Assembly (NCBI RefSeq): GCF_000699445.3
Contig: NC_067195.1
Coordinates: forward strand, 17,803,287 to 17,867,286
DNA: 64,000 nt
Direction of reading: 5' to 3'
DNA from: Schistosoma haematobium
Lineage: Eukaryota; Platyhelminthes; Trematoda; Strigeidida; Schistosomatidae
Shown here: piece after piece, positions 46,552 through 58,856 of the stretch
Layout: every line of letters begins with the position of its first letter
Position numbering within the stretch: position 1 is the first letter of the stretch
Notes under the pieces: generated by a model
The model's database searches: none
Seen by the model: the letters and a program-made list of their open reading frames with translations, nothing else
What the model was told of the DNA's origin: nothing
Translations under genes and position numbers: made by a program

Positions 46552-46912
46552 ATTCCATGATTTCAATGAAATCGAATAATCTCCACAACTCTATATTGAA
46601 AATTATCATGTGTTCACTAATGACTAGCATCGAGAGGTAGTGAAAAGCCGTGATCAGTAGTGGCCAGCCGTGTCGGGTGTGCGGCAGTAACCCAAAGAAG
46701 ACAATGGAAGATGGTCGCAGATTATCGTGGATTGGTTGATGTTGGACATTGACACCGTTGGATCTCTGCTCAGAGGTCTAACGGTCAAGTGTTCGCGCAA
46801 GACTGGGTCCAAGCCGTACGTGCAGGATTATGGCTGCGCATTGTTAGGATTTCCATATTAGGACGAAACGGCTGTTCAGTGTTTCCAGGTTTTTAATGGT
46901 AGTCTGACCGTA
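46552..46912 (+). repeat. SINE-T copy, decayed
   Basis: A short tail piece (46552-46590) is followed by a sense copy from TGTTCACTAATGACTAGC through the head (TGGATTGGTTGATGTTGGAC, CTCAGAGGTCTAACGG) to AGGACGAAACGGCTGTTCAG. The core CTGAGGA is lost. Confidence 0.75.
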
Positions 46913-49205
46913 AACTTTTTGTACAGACTGACAAAATTGGATATATACAGATTCGTCTGTTGATCATGAAGTAAGCTGGAAAACGTATTTCTGGGAAATA
47001 CCTGAAATTTGATGATTTTACAAACAAAATATATTTTTATTTGTCCGCATATTTTACTATAAGTAATAACAAATGGTCGCGCCTCACCCCTAGTTTATTT
47101 TCGTGTATACTTAGATTAAGGAAGCCACCGAAAACCTATGAAGATTGTCGATCCAAACTCTAGAAAGTACGTAAGTATTAAAATGTTGACGTTCAGTTGG
47201 TAGTTATCAAGAGTATAACGTTCAGTACAGTTGTTATCCGTTAGAAACTATGGAAGTTTAAACCGAAACTATATGAAATGAAATAATTATTAATTTTTCA
47301 TACCTAGAACATTTTCATGTCTACACATGTCAGATAAAGCAGATGAATAGTTTCTGATCTAGTCACTATGCATCTTGTAAGAAAACAAAACACGCGATAG
47401 TTGATTTCCTGTGACTGAGATCACAATCAATCCAAACATACATAGCTTTTTTAACAAATGAAACGTAGAGATATTGAACATTGTGTAATCAAACAAGTGG
47501 TAAACTCCTTGACAATAATATGATTTGTAAATATAATATTGTAGTTATGTATTTGTTCGTCTATGAAAAGCTGTACACTTTTAACAAATTGCTTTATTAC
47601 TAATGTACAACACAGTAATATAACATTATATATTTACAATAACATGAAATACATTTTAATTCATTGCTGCCCAACTATAAAATCATGTTAGTATTATTCA
47701 ACGATCATTATTGCAAACATACTTATGCTGAATGTTTGAGAAGTCTGATTCATATTACGTAAGCTGTCATGATGAAAAACACTAACAAAACTCTTTATTA
47801 AAGTTTTCTTACATTGAATTGCCACTGTTACTGAGTACTGTACCATTATAATTGAAGTAACCATGTATATTAAGAATAATATTTTAATTCTTCATGTGGA
47901 ATAACACTTCCTTACTAGTTGTTTATTTACTAGACTTCTAAATTTAAACAAAGAGAGTGAGTTCACTTTCTTTTCAATATCAGTTCATTTCAATGGTTAT
48001 AAGCATTGCGAAGTTGTACGTATGAAATTTGAAATTTATTAAAACAAAACGTTTCATTTTGTCTGGCTGTTCAATAATTTACTTATCTAGCATTTACGAA
48101 GATTATTACTGTACCTTTAAAGGACAATATATCTTCTGTAATCCATCTGTCCATAAAACAATGATTATTTAGTTATTTTTATTTCTCATTTCTTTAATAA
48201 TCCCTCCTTATTCCTCTCTCTCTATCTCTATATCTCTCTCTCCCTCCCAGTTTATCTATCAATCACTGAACTGTTTTAAAAGTTATAAACTTTTCTGTCT
48301 TGTACAAAATGTCGAGTTTATCTCTTAGACAATCTCACTTAAATGTAATCAGTGTTAAATCCATTTAAATGAAGATGAATTGAACAATTTTTTGTAATTT
48401 ATGAAACGTGATTCCAGTGAAAAGCTTTCTTACCGATAAATGAATGAATGATTGATTGGAAACTATCCAACGATGGAATGTAATGATATGAATAGGTTGG
48501 ATACTGACTACTTGTAAGTAATTACAAGTAAATAAGTTGACAGAAATTTAAGAACTTACAAGTTTCCACTTAACTTTTATTCACGATTATATGAATTGTT
48601 CAAATGTAAAAATAAAAACACTTAACATCATTTTAATTAAGTAACCCTAATTATGTAAAGATTAGTCAAGTTGATAGAAAAAGGAATGTAACATGTAAAA
48701 ACCAATAAGATTGCATTACTCAGAAAGATGTGAATCGTGAATTGTTTTAGCTGAAGATTAATTACAAAGATTTAAGGTAATGTATATATTTCTGAGCATA
48801 ACATTGTTATTGGAGCAATATCCTGTAAGCACGAAGTAGTCTTTGATAAGCAGTTTGACAACAACACATGTATACTAAGAAATCGGGAGCTACAGTGTTA
48901 TGAAAGTTTTCGAACGGTAGATAATCCATATAACGTAGTAATTTGGAACAAGTATTTTTTTAGCAAAAGGACTAGGACGTCATGTTTGCGAATAAAGTGT
49001 GTCAAAAATAGACTGTAGTCTCTTTTCGGAATACTAACCATTGGTAACTAGGGGATGAAACAACAAGATACACAGGACGACAGCAAGTACGTAATTATAC
49101 TATTTAAAATACAGCGGCATTCAACTAAATCGTGACAGTACGAATCATCGTTGAACAATCAATTGAATGGTACTCATCATTATACATCGATTTCGTTGAC
49201 TAATA
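46913..49205. other. AT-rich spacer with pyrimidine tract
   Basis: CT-rich tract at 48211-48249. No gene or named repeat recognised. Confidence 0.5.
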
Positions 49206-49214
49206 TGTCATTTG

Positions 49215-50290
49215 ACAGTGTGGATAGGAGAAGATGAGATTATGAAAATTTCTTAAACACTATGGTTTATCTGAGAAGATCGTCAACGTCATTTAGAATT
49301 CATACGATGGACTATACCGCAAAATCTTGCATGGAGGACAGCTGACAGATGCATTCCAAGTAAGGACCGGGTTAGACAACGCTGCTTACTCTCACACCTT
49401 CTCTTCCCTCTGGTGGTTGAGTGGATTATGAAAACCTCAACAACTAAAGGAAAGCACGGAATACAATGGACAGGTTGGGTGCGACTAGACGATTTAAAAT
49501 TCGCAGATGACCTGGCTATTCTATTCCATACACACCGACAAATGCAGGTCAAGACAAACAGGGTAGCAACAGTCTCTGCATCAGTAGGCCTCAGCATATA
49601 CAACGGAACAAGCTAGATGCTAAAATTTAACACACAGAATATCAACTCTATCACACTTGGTGGAGAAAATGTAGAACAAGTGGAAACATTCATGTATCTG
49701 GATAGCATCATCGATGAATGTGGGGGATCTAAAAAGACGTAAATGGGAGGATTTTCAAAGCAAGGATAGCATTCCTACACTTGGAGAACATATGGAACAC
49801 AAAACAACTGTCAACCAATATCAAAGTCACAATCTTCAATACGAAAGTCAAGATAGTTCTACTATACGGAGTTGAAACTTTGGCAACTACTACAACCATC
49901 ATCAAAGAAATACAAGTAATTGTAAACAATTGTCTATGTAAGATACTGAGTGTGTATTGGTCGGATACCATCAGTAACAGCCTACTATGGGATAAGACGA
50001 ATCAGCTTCCATCTGAGTAAGAAATTGGGAAAAGTCGATGAAAGTGGATAGGACACACATTGAGGAAATCATCAAACTGTATCACTTGGCAAGCGCTTAC
50101 TTGGGATTACGAAGGTAAACGTAGTAGTTGAAGGCCAAAGAATACACTGCACCGAGAATTGGAATGAAACATGAAAAAGATGAATAGCAATTGTAAAGAA
50201 CTGGAAAGGATTACACAGGACAGAATTGGATGGAGAATGTTAGTGAGCGGCCTATACTCCTCCATGAAGCGTAACAGGCGTAGTAAGTTA
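49215..50290 (+). mobile_element. RTE-type retrotransposon fragment: RT domain to C-terminus
   Basis: Frames in succession read NSYDGLYRKILHGGQLTDAF, VRTG, EWIMKTSTTKGKHGIQW, LDDLKFADDLAIL (the FADD catalytic box near 49497-49514), VSASVGLSIYNG and, after shifts, IWNTKQLSTNIKVTIFNTK and LYGVETLATTTTIIK. The order is that of a non-LTR (RTE-like) reverse transcriptase, with the N-terminal endonuclease missing. Several frameshifts and stops make it dead. Confidence 0.85.
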
Positions 50291-50454
50291 GTATTTGATT
50301 TTGAATACATAATTAAAAGAACATGTCAAAACAATTACGTTTTGGCGCGAATATAAATCCGATACTTAAAGAACTTATTACAAACTACATGTCGATTTGT
50401 GTTAGATTGTTTACTGAACAACATTTAGTTGAAACTGTTGAGAAATCTTAGCTC

Positions 50455-51050
50455 GGATGCAGACGGTTCTACTAGCTTTTACCAACTTGCGTCATTTATG
50501 GCGCAGGCGAGATATCCGTCTATCAACCAAAGGACGTGCTTACTGTGCAGCAGTTCGTTCCGTCCTACTTTATGGCAGTGAAACATGGCCGGTAAGAGTA
50601 GAGGATATTCGTAGGTTACTAGTATTTGATCATAGGTGTCTTCAAAATATTGCTCGTATATCCTGGGACTATCGAGTAAGTAACGCAGTTGTCGGGAAAC
50701 GGGTACTAGGTAAGGATGGCAAATCAATTGATGACGTAGTGAAACTTCATCAGTTGAGATGACTGGGAGACGTGTTACGTATGCCCAACAACCGACTGCC
50801 TGGATGTGCTATGTTCAGTGGTATAGGAGTAGGTTGGAAGAAAGCTAGGGGCGGCCAGACCAAAACATGGCACAAGTCCATGAAGTCAGTGACAAGTGAA
50901 CTGAGTCATGTTGGTAGATGTAGACTACCTGGTTGGGGACCGCGAGATGATAGCAACCGATGGTTAGCGACCCTGAATGACATGGCTCAAAATCGTTTGC
51001 AATGGCGCAGGTGCATACACTCTTTGTGTTCTTCCAAATTATAATCTCCT
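50455..51050 (+). mobile_element. Second non-LTR retrotransposon C-terminal fragment (CR1/RTE-like)
   Basis: The frame at 50457-50762 reads LAFTNLRHLWRRRDIRLSTK, AAVRSVLLYGSETWPVRVED, FDHRCLQNIARISWDYRVSN. After one stop the same reading continues to 51044 with LPGWGPRDDSN and MAQNRLQWRRCIH. It belongs to a different family from the fragment just upstream and is much better preserved, with a single stop (TGA at 50760-50762). It is likely the 3' end of a 5'-truncated insertion. Confidence 0.8.
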
Positions 51051-52427
51051 GATACAAGCAATGTATATTTTAAAGATGTAGTACTTCATCCTTTTAACTA
51101 TAGTTTCAAAGTATATTTTAACTGAATGATTTTGTTATGCTTTATCTCTAATAACATTGTCTGAGTTGTTCATTATCTATATTGATACTTTATTGTTGAA
51201 AACTGTAGGAAATACAGAAATTTTTTAACACATATCAGATAAGAGTCTATAACAATTTACTAGTATAAGCTAGATTTTCTAATCGTAACAACCTAGATGT
51301 AATCAATAGTTGGGAGAAAACAGTAAAAATCTGATAAGTACAACCTATTTCTGATGTTTATCATAGAAATTAATCAATAAAAAATTATTATATATTTGCT
51401 AAAACTATTAGTTTCATTTTACTAAGTTACTGTTTTTAATGACTGAACTTATCACGGTACTTCATATAAAATAATTCAATAATCAGATCACGATTTACAA
51501 CACGTACTTATCATATATGATAATACTTAACTAATGGAAATCCATTGTTCTCAGGTATTCAATGGTGGTTTAACATCGATCAGTTCATGATCTCAGTAAT
51601 ATTTGTGTAAACTACCGGCAACGATGAGCTTCAAGTGAGGACACTTCAGGATTAGCCGTTGTTTACCAATTCCATTTCATTTATGGCATAAATGTGATCA
51701 AGTTGACCTATATAATAATTTGTATTCAGGTCACCCTGGTATTCAGATTAACACAAAGTATTCATTCATGATTAGTAATGTTCGTTTACAAGTTGGTCTA
51801 TTTCAGATTGTTATCAGGAGGACGGTTAGCATCATCTTAACAGACAGTCCACTATGAATTGTTGAAATTTATGTAACATTTGACTTTATCCAATTGTACT
51901 GTTTTCTTATCAGTTGGTAAGAATTCTCTTGCAGTACAGACTGTTTGAACCATATTTATTATCCATTTAACACGAACTGCATATGTCCATTTAAAATATT
52001 CGTAAGGTAAGTGGCAAGTCCGATAAACTTTACTTATGTTCGAGTGATTATTACCTGTGATAAGCACAAATCCCACTTATCAAACGTGACAATATAAAGG
52101 CTTATCTAATAAAAAAATTTTCTTCGATATAAACCATTCATTCCAGGCAGTATTCACATCGTGATTCATTCTAGATGAAAGCTATTCTGTGTGTTCAAAA
52201 AGATTCGCGTTAATATTGAACATATTACTTATGTGATAAATGAATTCTTAAATGTGTACAGTTATCTTCCGAATCCAGTTGTTACATTAAATTAACTTGA
52301 ATTAAACAGATTACTGATTTCCGACATAATAGAAATTGAACTCTTCTATTACACTGTATATTAATTAGATGGACATTTAGAAGTTAATAAACTGATTCAA
52401 TGATAATTTTATTATCAGAAAGGAGAT
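51051..52427. other. AT-rich spacer with one SINE-T tail
   Basis: A short sense SINE-T tail (CAATGGTGGTTTAACATCG through CATGATCTCAGTAA) lies at 51562-51600. Nothing else recognised. Confidence 0.5.
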
Positions 52428-52497
52428 TTTCTGAACACTGTAGTAATTTAATAGTTGAGTTCATGAGTCAATTGAAGCTAGACCACCATGGAAAATG
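52428..52497 (-). repeat. SINE-T tail fragment
   Basis: Antisense tail from AGAAAGGAGATTTTCTG to GACCACCATGGAAAATG, truncated before the ribozyme. Confidence 0.75.
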
Positions 52498-53157
52498 TAT
52501 AACACGTCATTAAATATCATGTATGCACTGAATTCTTTATTATTATACGCTTCTAAGTAGAAATTCTTTTAGAAATTCATAATGTACAATCGTTAACACC
52601 TAAATATTATGACTTCTATACCATTGCACGCACAGTTTTGATTGAGCTTAGTCAATTTCTTCAGATTTCAACCACCTGGATAAGAGTAACCTCATTAGTA
52701 AAACAGTTTATATGTGTAAATAAGCACATAACCAATCAATTAAGAAAAATTGTAAGGAGCAGAAAATTTACAATTTTGACACAACAAGCATTCCCGTATA
52801 TGTTTGTTCAGTACATTGGTGCCAGTTTGTTTATCAAAAACGATCGCTCCTATTTAAGTATCACTTCTATTTATGTACAATTTACTGACTTTATTTTACT
52901 GGCTTTCGGGAACAGTAGACAATATCCAGACTCGGTTAAAACGTGAATATCACAACTTCGATCTGTGAAGTTATCATCCCGGTATAAAGATTCCTGATGA
53001 ATAAGGTATGATGAATCGTGTTTTAGTACAAATGTATTTTGGAAACAATTGATTTCATATGAGCATGATCAATTACCTATATTTTCTGATCAGATATTTA
53101 TTTCTTTAATAATTCATTTAATTATACAAATAGGTACATTGAATATTTAAACATTTG
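52498..53157. other. Spacer with an unexplained 102-codon frame
   Basis: The frame at 52638-52946 (+) is the longest unassigned one in this stretch. No domain, splice pair or repeat match was recognised, so it is not called. Confidence 0.4.
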
Positions 53158-53508
53158 AATTCATGAGTCAATATAAGCTAGATCACCATTGGAAAATTAG
53201 AAGTAATAAAAGGATATTTCATCCTATTACGGGACTCATCAACAATGCGCATCCATAATCTTGCACACCAGAATCCAACTCACGACCTTCTCTCTCCACA
53301 TCGACGCATAACATCTACACCACTGAGTCGACATCCGATGGTGACAACGTATAACTCCGATCGACCCATGATCTTGTACAACTCTTCACACATTGTCTCA
53401 CGTGGTTCACTCTCTCCACCTGACATGTATTGAACTTCACTGGTCACGGCTTCTCACTACAACTTCAGGAAATCCATCTTCAACATAGTCACTAATGAGC
53501 ACATTCAA
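53158..53508 (-). repeat. SINE-T subfamily 2 copy within block A'
   Basis: Antisense version of the copy at 34968. The ribozyme has GAAA but TTGATGA in place of CTGATGA, as in its twin. Confidence 0.85.
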
Positions 53509-54445
53509 TATTGTATTTTTCTACCTAAATTTATTATTATTTATTGACTGCAAACAAATATTACAATAAAGCCTTCACCACAATGAATTAATGTTATTTG
53601 TTTGATGTTAAGATTTTCCGAAATTAACTTTATTTGGAAAGTTAAACAAACATCACATGTTACACATGATTGACTAGAGTAAACAATGAGAAATGTTGAT
53701 TCAATGTGAAATACAAACGTTGGAATTTAAATTTAAATTTAAATCTTTTCTCAAGTAATTGTTGGCATAGAAAATCAACAGTCTCAGTAAAATATACATT
53801 GGTGAACAGGGAAGCAACATCCAGAGATATCATCGGTTTTCCATTCAAGTTCATATGTCCAGTGTTAGATATGTATATATCATCATCATAAGATGAAACT
53901 GCAAGGTGGCTGGCTAGTTCGAATCCTATATGCCTTACAGAAATTAGTCATAAACAGAACCGTGAAAGACGTTTTTAAATTTATCGTTTCGGGATGAAAT
54001 TACTGAGTTAGATGGTTATTGTTTCTAGATTCCGTGTAAAACCTAAGCAAAATATAGTGTTGAGTTAAATATCACAAATGGTTTCGCTGTTCACTGTAAT
54101 AAACACTATTTACCACAAATCATATTTCTCTCACGTGGAGTCCTTCGTGTTCTAGTACAATTTATGCAATGAGTGAATTTTGAATTTCCTTCCATTTATA
54201 TTATGACAGGAGGATTTTAAGTTCAAGTGACGGCAATTGGTGTGAAATTTTTTACATCATAGGTTTTTTTGGAATGATATTTACTCACATTCTCGCTTGA
54301 ATTGAGTATTTTGGAAAGTCGTGATTTACCACTGATTATTTAATCTGTCAGTGTTGCATCATTAACAACCAGATGATATAAAATAAAATCTTTGGTTTAT
54401 TATTTTATGTTAATCTGAAATTAATAGATCTATGTGTATAAGGGA
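53158..54445 (-). repeat. Inverted duplication block A' (partner of 34060-35310)
   Basis: Reverse complement of 34060-35310, including the same decayed PLE frame (here minus strand, 53735-53854) and the SINE-T copy. The encoded 64-residue PLE frame is the same in both copies. Single-base differences are few (for example in the SINE head). The left end breaks inside the SINE-T tail. Confidence 0.85.
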
Positions 54446-54578
54446 CATTGATTACTCATTTGCTTGTATTTTGGTCCATGCAAACTTAATATTTGGTTAT
54501 GTTCGAGATGAACTGGGTCCATTAGAATAAGTTATTCCCTTCAATCATTATCAACTTTACAGACAACTAACGCCGTAC
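54446..54578. other. Spacer
   Basis: Nothing recognised; block A' similarity ends within this interval. Confidence 0.5.
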
Positions 54579-54579
54579 T

Positions 54580-54835
54580 GTTTATGAATGTCAGTAGTCG
54601 AGATCATGAGTCAATTGAAGCTAGACCACTATGGAGAACCTGGGAGCACTGTATGGCTGTTTCGTCCTAGCAAGAAACTCATTAGCAGTGCGCATCCAAG
54701 ATCCCACCACCCGCGAGATTCGAACCCAGGACATATCGGTCTCGTGCGCGAACGTCTAAACATTAGACCACTGAGCCGGCATCCAACGGTGTTAATGTCT
54801 AACTTCAACCAATCCACGAAATTACGCCACTACTA
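54580..54835 (-). repeat. SINE-T copy
   Basis: Antisense copy with a good tRNA-like head (reverse B box GAGATTCGAACCCAGG) and GTTAATGTCTAACTTC. The ribozyme region carries CTAATGA and is inactive. Frames 54588-55013 (+) and 54629-54817 (-) are this SINE. Confidence 0.85.
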
Positions 54836-55598
54836 TATATTTACTAATAAGGAGAGTTTGGGAGAACTTTTTATAGGACATTCAATGTCAAATTTAAAAA
54901 AACTAGGTCGCACTATTTACTCTGTTTTCGTGCATATTATTGAGTTTTCACCGTTCTGTCTGATAAAGAGTTCAGAAAAACGTATATCTGCTATGAATCA
55001 ATGTTCAAAATGAAATTTCAAAATAGTAGGTTTATAATACCTCTTTGTTAATTAGTTCACAACTATTCGCGTAAAAGAGTTATCCTAACAAACGATTCTT
55101 TGTTCCGACTTCTTGGATTTACTGATCGGCAAGCGGTGTCCACTATTAATGATTATCTCAAACACATGCAAAGTAGTTAATTGGGCTGGTGAAAATTTCA
55201 ACAAGAGTTAAAAATCCACATCATTCGATGCATAATTCGTTTTGTTGTAGACTATTTAATTCCGTCCTAGCTAGACTGAGAGGAATTGGAAAGTTTTATG
55301 ACCGCAAAAATCAAGCCGATAAAATTTTAAGAGTTTGCTGCAGTACATTTTGACATTTAAGAATGCGTGAAAAGATTTCGGAAGTGACTGGAATTAATTC
55401 TTTATATAATAAGAACAGGAGAGAGGGAGTTCTAGTTTACTTGCCAATTCACCAACAGTTACTAGATGTTTCACATAATTTTCATTACGGGATGAACAAA
55501 AAGTGAATTATTTTGAAATTAACGGCATACAGTGAGGATATTACATTGTTAGGGAATGTAATTACAGTTTATTGTACTCAAGTATACATTTTAATATA
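54836..55598. other. Spacer
   Basis: Moderately AT-rich. No recognised gene or repeat. Confidence 0.45.
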
Positions 55599-55599
55599 T

Positions 55600-55985
55600 G
55601 AAGGGGTTTTCGGATATTATAGTAATTTTAATAGTTCATGTCATGAGTCAATTGAAACTAGACCACCATGGAAAACCTGGGAGCACTGCATGGCTGTTTC
55701 GTCCTAGTATGGGACTCCTAAGCAGTGCGCATCCACAACCTCGCCTCGCGAGATTTGAACCCAGGACCTACCGGTCTCGAGAGTGAACGCCTAACCATTA
55801 GACCACTGAACCGGTCGGCATGCAACGGTGTTAATGTCTAGCTTCAACTAATTCACAAAATTGAGTGAAACATCCACCATTGTCTTCAGTGATTTACTAA
55901 CTCACAACTGACCCGGTTGAACTCCACTGGTCATTGATTCTCACTAGAACTCCAGGAAATACCTCTTGAAGCCAGTCACTAGTGA
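55600..55985 (-). repeat. SINE-T copy, full length
   Basis: Antisense full-length copy with tail, ribozyme segment, head (GAGATTTGAACCCAGGACC) and upstream module to GCCAGTCACTAGTGAG. The ribozyme core reads CTTAGGA and the cleavage triplet is ATG, so it is inactive. Confidence 0.88.
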
Positions 55986-56105
55986 GGCGGGATCATGAAT
56001 GCGCACTGCTGAGGACTCCCACAACAGGACGAAACGGCCGTCCAGTGCTTCCAGGTTTTCTATAGAGTTCTAGCTTCAGTTGACTCATGATTTCAACCAT
56101 TAAAC
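55986..56105 (+). repeat. SINE-T 3' half, sense arm of inverted pair
   Basis: Joins the preceding antisense copy at GTGAG/GCGGGATC and runs from just after the B box to the tail (TTGACTCATGATTTCAACC), making a tail-out inverted pair. Confidence 0.85.
55999..56052 (+). ncRNA. Hammerhead ribozyme (SINE-T), near intact
   Basis: CTGAGGA (56009-56015), GAAA (56031-56034), GTC (56040-56042) and stem I GCACTG/CAGTGC are intact. The first stem II pair is C56016-C56030, a mismatch where C-G or G-C is expected, so activity may be reduced. Confidence 0.65.
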
Positions 56106-56237
56106 TAAACATTTAAACATGGGAAAATTACGCTACACACCTTTCTTGATCTTTCTCTATCATCATATTTAAACAAAATCATTTCATTAATTTGTTTTCC
56201 TTTTTGAATTACACAGTTCCTCAGAAAAATATGAAAA

Positions 56238-56425
56238 TCATATATTAAATACCTGGTTTGCATATCTTTGTGTTGTCCCTTATATACTCCATCATTTCTC
56301 TAATGTTGTTGTTATATCGATTGCTCCTTCCTTCCTGTTCGCATCATTTCAATCTTCTGATAACAGGCATTCTTCATCCGACGGCTATTACATACTAAAT
56401 ATATATGGTAACATAAGTAGCATAC
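56238..56425 (-). repeat. R290 repeat, copy 9
   Basis: Antisense partial copy (AATACCTGG...TTTGCATATC, TGATAACAGGCATTC) ending in the half palindrome ACATAAGTAGCATACACCA. Confidence 0.65.
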
Positions 56426-56820
56426 ACCATAACTTAGCACAAGAGAATAATTGGTAAAATAACATAATACATAACATATATAATATGATTTTGTAAAACA
56501 TGGAGACGTTTATGACCAGTTGTTTGGTACTGAACATTTAAAATGACAATATTGCACATTTAATATTCATTATGTCTATTATAGCATAGGTAAGTTGTCA
56601 TGATGTCAACAGTCCACGACCATTCACCGTTAATTTTAAAAAATTATTGGTCGGATTATGTGAAATTATATGAATCAAGAGTTTATTTTAAGGGAAACAC
56701 TAATTTTCTTTTCATTTTACAATAACAACATATGACTACTTAAACAATACTCCTAATCTTATAAGCTAAATTTATTAAAAAAATGTTTTTCTTTGTTGAT
56801 AGTTTGTAATTTTCCGAATG
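56426..56820. other. AT-rich spacer
   Basis: Nothing recognised. Confidence 0.5.
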
Positions 56821-56821
56821 G

Positions 56822-56968
56822 GGATTTGTGAAGATTGTAATAATTTCGATAGTTGAATTCATAAGCTAATCAATGTTAAACCAGCATTGAAAACCTAGAA
56901 GCATTAGATGGCCGTTTTGTTCTATCATAAAATCATGGATACGTACTGCTGAGGAGTTTATGATTTGT
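56822..56968 (-). repeat. SINE-T short inverted pair
   Basis: Antisense tail (GGGATTTGTGAAGATTG through GATGGCCGTTTTGTTC) switching to sense CATGGATACGTACTGCTGAGGAG and ending after a few bases. The ribozyme is incomplete. Confidence 0.65.
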
Positions 56969-57450
56969 ATATTTTACTCTTTCTCATCAACAAATGCCTA
57001 CCTTAGAAAAGATTGATAGTATTGTTTCCACTAATCAGTTTATTACTTATTAAGATAGAAAACATTTTGTTTCGCCAATACGTACATATACTACTTAAGA
57101 AGAAAGATGAGTTTAATTACACAAACAACCTTGTTTTTATTTTCGAACGGTAATTATTTTGGTATACAAAGTTGTCAATGAAACTAACCAATTTTCTGAT
57201 TCATTCTACTGAAAAATATATAGATATTTATTGCTAATTTCAATCAGAAAATTGTTTTTGAAAAGATCTAAGAGAAGAGATTTGAATAGAATGGCATGAA
57301 CTCATCTTATATCACTTGACTATTAGGAGCAACTTTGAAGAAACATCAGTATAGTATAATAAATGTATAAACCAATTATCAAATTTATAGTTTATAAGAA
57401 CATATTGATTTTGAAGTAACGCCAATAACTTATTTCTCTTTTTAAAGTAC
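56969..57450. other. AT-rich spacer
   Basis: Nothing recognised. Confidence 0.5.
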
Positions 57451-57451
57451 A

Positions 57452-57545
57452 TCCTGATGATGATGTTTAAGAAGATAATAAAAGTTTCATGACTAAGCCA
57501 TCTAGTTTAGAGAAATTCATACCTCTAAAATGTTTTATAAGTATA
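57452..57545 (+). repeat. RTE-associated hairpin segment, copy 3 (decayed)
   Basis: CTGATGATGATGTTTAAGAAG, AAGTTTCATGAC and AAGCCATCTAG follow the order of 30486-30582. The hairpin is mutated. Confidence 0.5.
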
Positions 57546-57559
57546 TATATATATCCCAA

Positions 57560-57912
57560 GCACCTCTAGGTTTTATCTCTTAATTCCTGCAGCAGTTTGG
57601 AAGACTCGCCCGTGTCCCACAGTGTACAAGTATTCCATGTACCTAAATAAATGGTTGCTCTGGTTGTCAGAAGGGGCATCGGCCTCGTGACTTCCGAAGT
57701 AGCTCGCTTTTCACCGTGAGGCGTCATAACTCTTCTAAATGGAAGACCTAACTCCCAGGGCAGAGTTTAAAAAGTTTGAATAATTTTTTCTGGTAAGCGT
57801 TTTTTTAGCGGGTTAGCTTTCTACGGGATGGACTCGCTAACCCCATGCCCAACCCTCCTGCTTTATCCGGGCTTGGGACCGGCAGTAGCTCCCGGAGAGA
57901 CTCCGGGCGAAG
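57560..57912 (-). mobile_element. RTE-type retrotransposon 5' leader, antisense
   Basis: Reverse complement of the leader at 29945-30210: GGTCCCAAGCCCGGATAAAG, GGAGGGTTGGGCATGGGG, then GAAGTCACGAGGCCGATG and GAGCAACCATTTATTTAGG, stopping before the endonuclease. Better preserved than the 29.9-kb copy. The outer end carries a small CTCCGGGAG-type palindrome. Confidence 0.72.
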
Positions 57913-58449
57913 TTATATACATATATATACTCACGGCGCCATACATTTACCTTTGGTTTAGAAATATACATCACACAACAGACTAAACAGTGTTCAAATA
58001 TTCCGATTAAAGAGTGAATTCTCAAATTAATAAACTAGTTAACACCAATGTGGGTAATAAGACATGCGTGATTTTCATGTAGAAAACCTTAGATTCTGTT
58101 TTACCAACACTGGATAGTATCAGAAATGAAACAAGTTTTACCATATACATGTTATTAAAACTGATACCTTAAAAATTATGAGACGTTTAATTCAAACGAA
58201 AGGTAAATTCAGTATTCTAACTCCATGTCCTTCTAAATTGTCTAATATATTGCTGGAAATATCCTTGAAATCATATATGTTTTATTTAATAGCAGTAATC
58301 CGTACCTTTTGAACATTCAAACCAAGTTCAGATTTAACGATCAAAATGATGTGGTTACTGAGTTAATGATACTGATTCACTCGACAATTTACAATTACTT
58401 TATACAGAATAATTTTGATGGAGTTATCATATAATAAGCTCAAAAGTTT
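57913..58449. other. AT-rich spacer
   Basis: Nothing recognised. Confidence 0.5.
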
Positions 58450-58855
58450 ATTATCAGAATGGGTTTTGTGGAGATTTTTAGAAATTTCACAAGTTGAAAT
58501 CATGAGTCAATTGAAGCTAGAACACCATGGAAAACCTGGAAGCACTGGACGGCCGTTTCGTCCTAGTATGGGACTCCTCAGCAGTGCGCATCCACGAACC
58601 CGCCCCCGCGGGATCCGAACCCAGGATCTACTGGCTTCGCGCGCGAGCACTTAACCACTAGACCACTGAGCCGGCATCCAACGGTGTTAATGTCTTACTT
58701 CAACCAATCCACGAAGTTGCGCCACCGTACACCATTGTCTTCAGTGAGTTCCTATCTCACAACAGACCTGGTTGAACTCCACTGGTAACGACTTCTCACT
58801 AGAACTCCAGGAGTGTCTCCTGAAGTCAGTCACTAGTGAGCAGGTGATTATTATT
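58450..58855 (-). repeat. SINE-T copy, best-preserved full-length member
   Basis: On the minus strand the order is: an upstream module (CTCACTAGTGACTGACTTC, ~150 bp), a tRNA-like head with an A-box-like GTGGTCTAGTGG and a B box GGGTTCGGATCCC, an intact hammerhead, then the tail ending in ATTCTGATAAT. This copy gives the family's structure. The frame at 58415-58654 is an artefact of it. Confidence 0.92.
58538..58593 (-). ncRNA. Hammerhead ribozyme (SINE-T), fully intact
   Basis: On the minus strand: stem I GCACTG, core CTGAGGA (plus-strand 58575-58581), stem II GTCC with GGAC around a CATACTA loop, GAAA, stem III ACGGCCGT, the GTC cleavage triplet, then CAGTGC closing stem I. Outer GGA/TCC pairs flank an asymmetric internal loop that could contact loop II. 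Predicted cleavage lies between 58547 and 58548. Every invariant position is met; the variable position 7 is G. Confidence 0.88.
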
Positions 58856-58856
58856 A

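Noticed and set aside
52638..52946. A 102-codon frame considered as a gene.
   Set aside because: No motif or signal recognised. Left as unexplained; a blastp search would settle it.
54588..55013. A 141-codon frame possibly encoding a hypothetical protein.
   Set aside because: The N-terminal 80 residues are SINE-T translated antisense, and the same peptide style recurs at other SINE copies.
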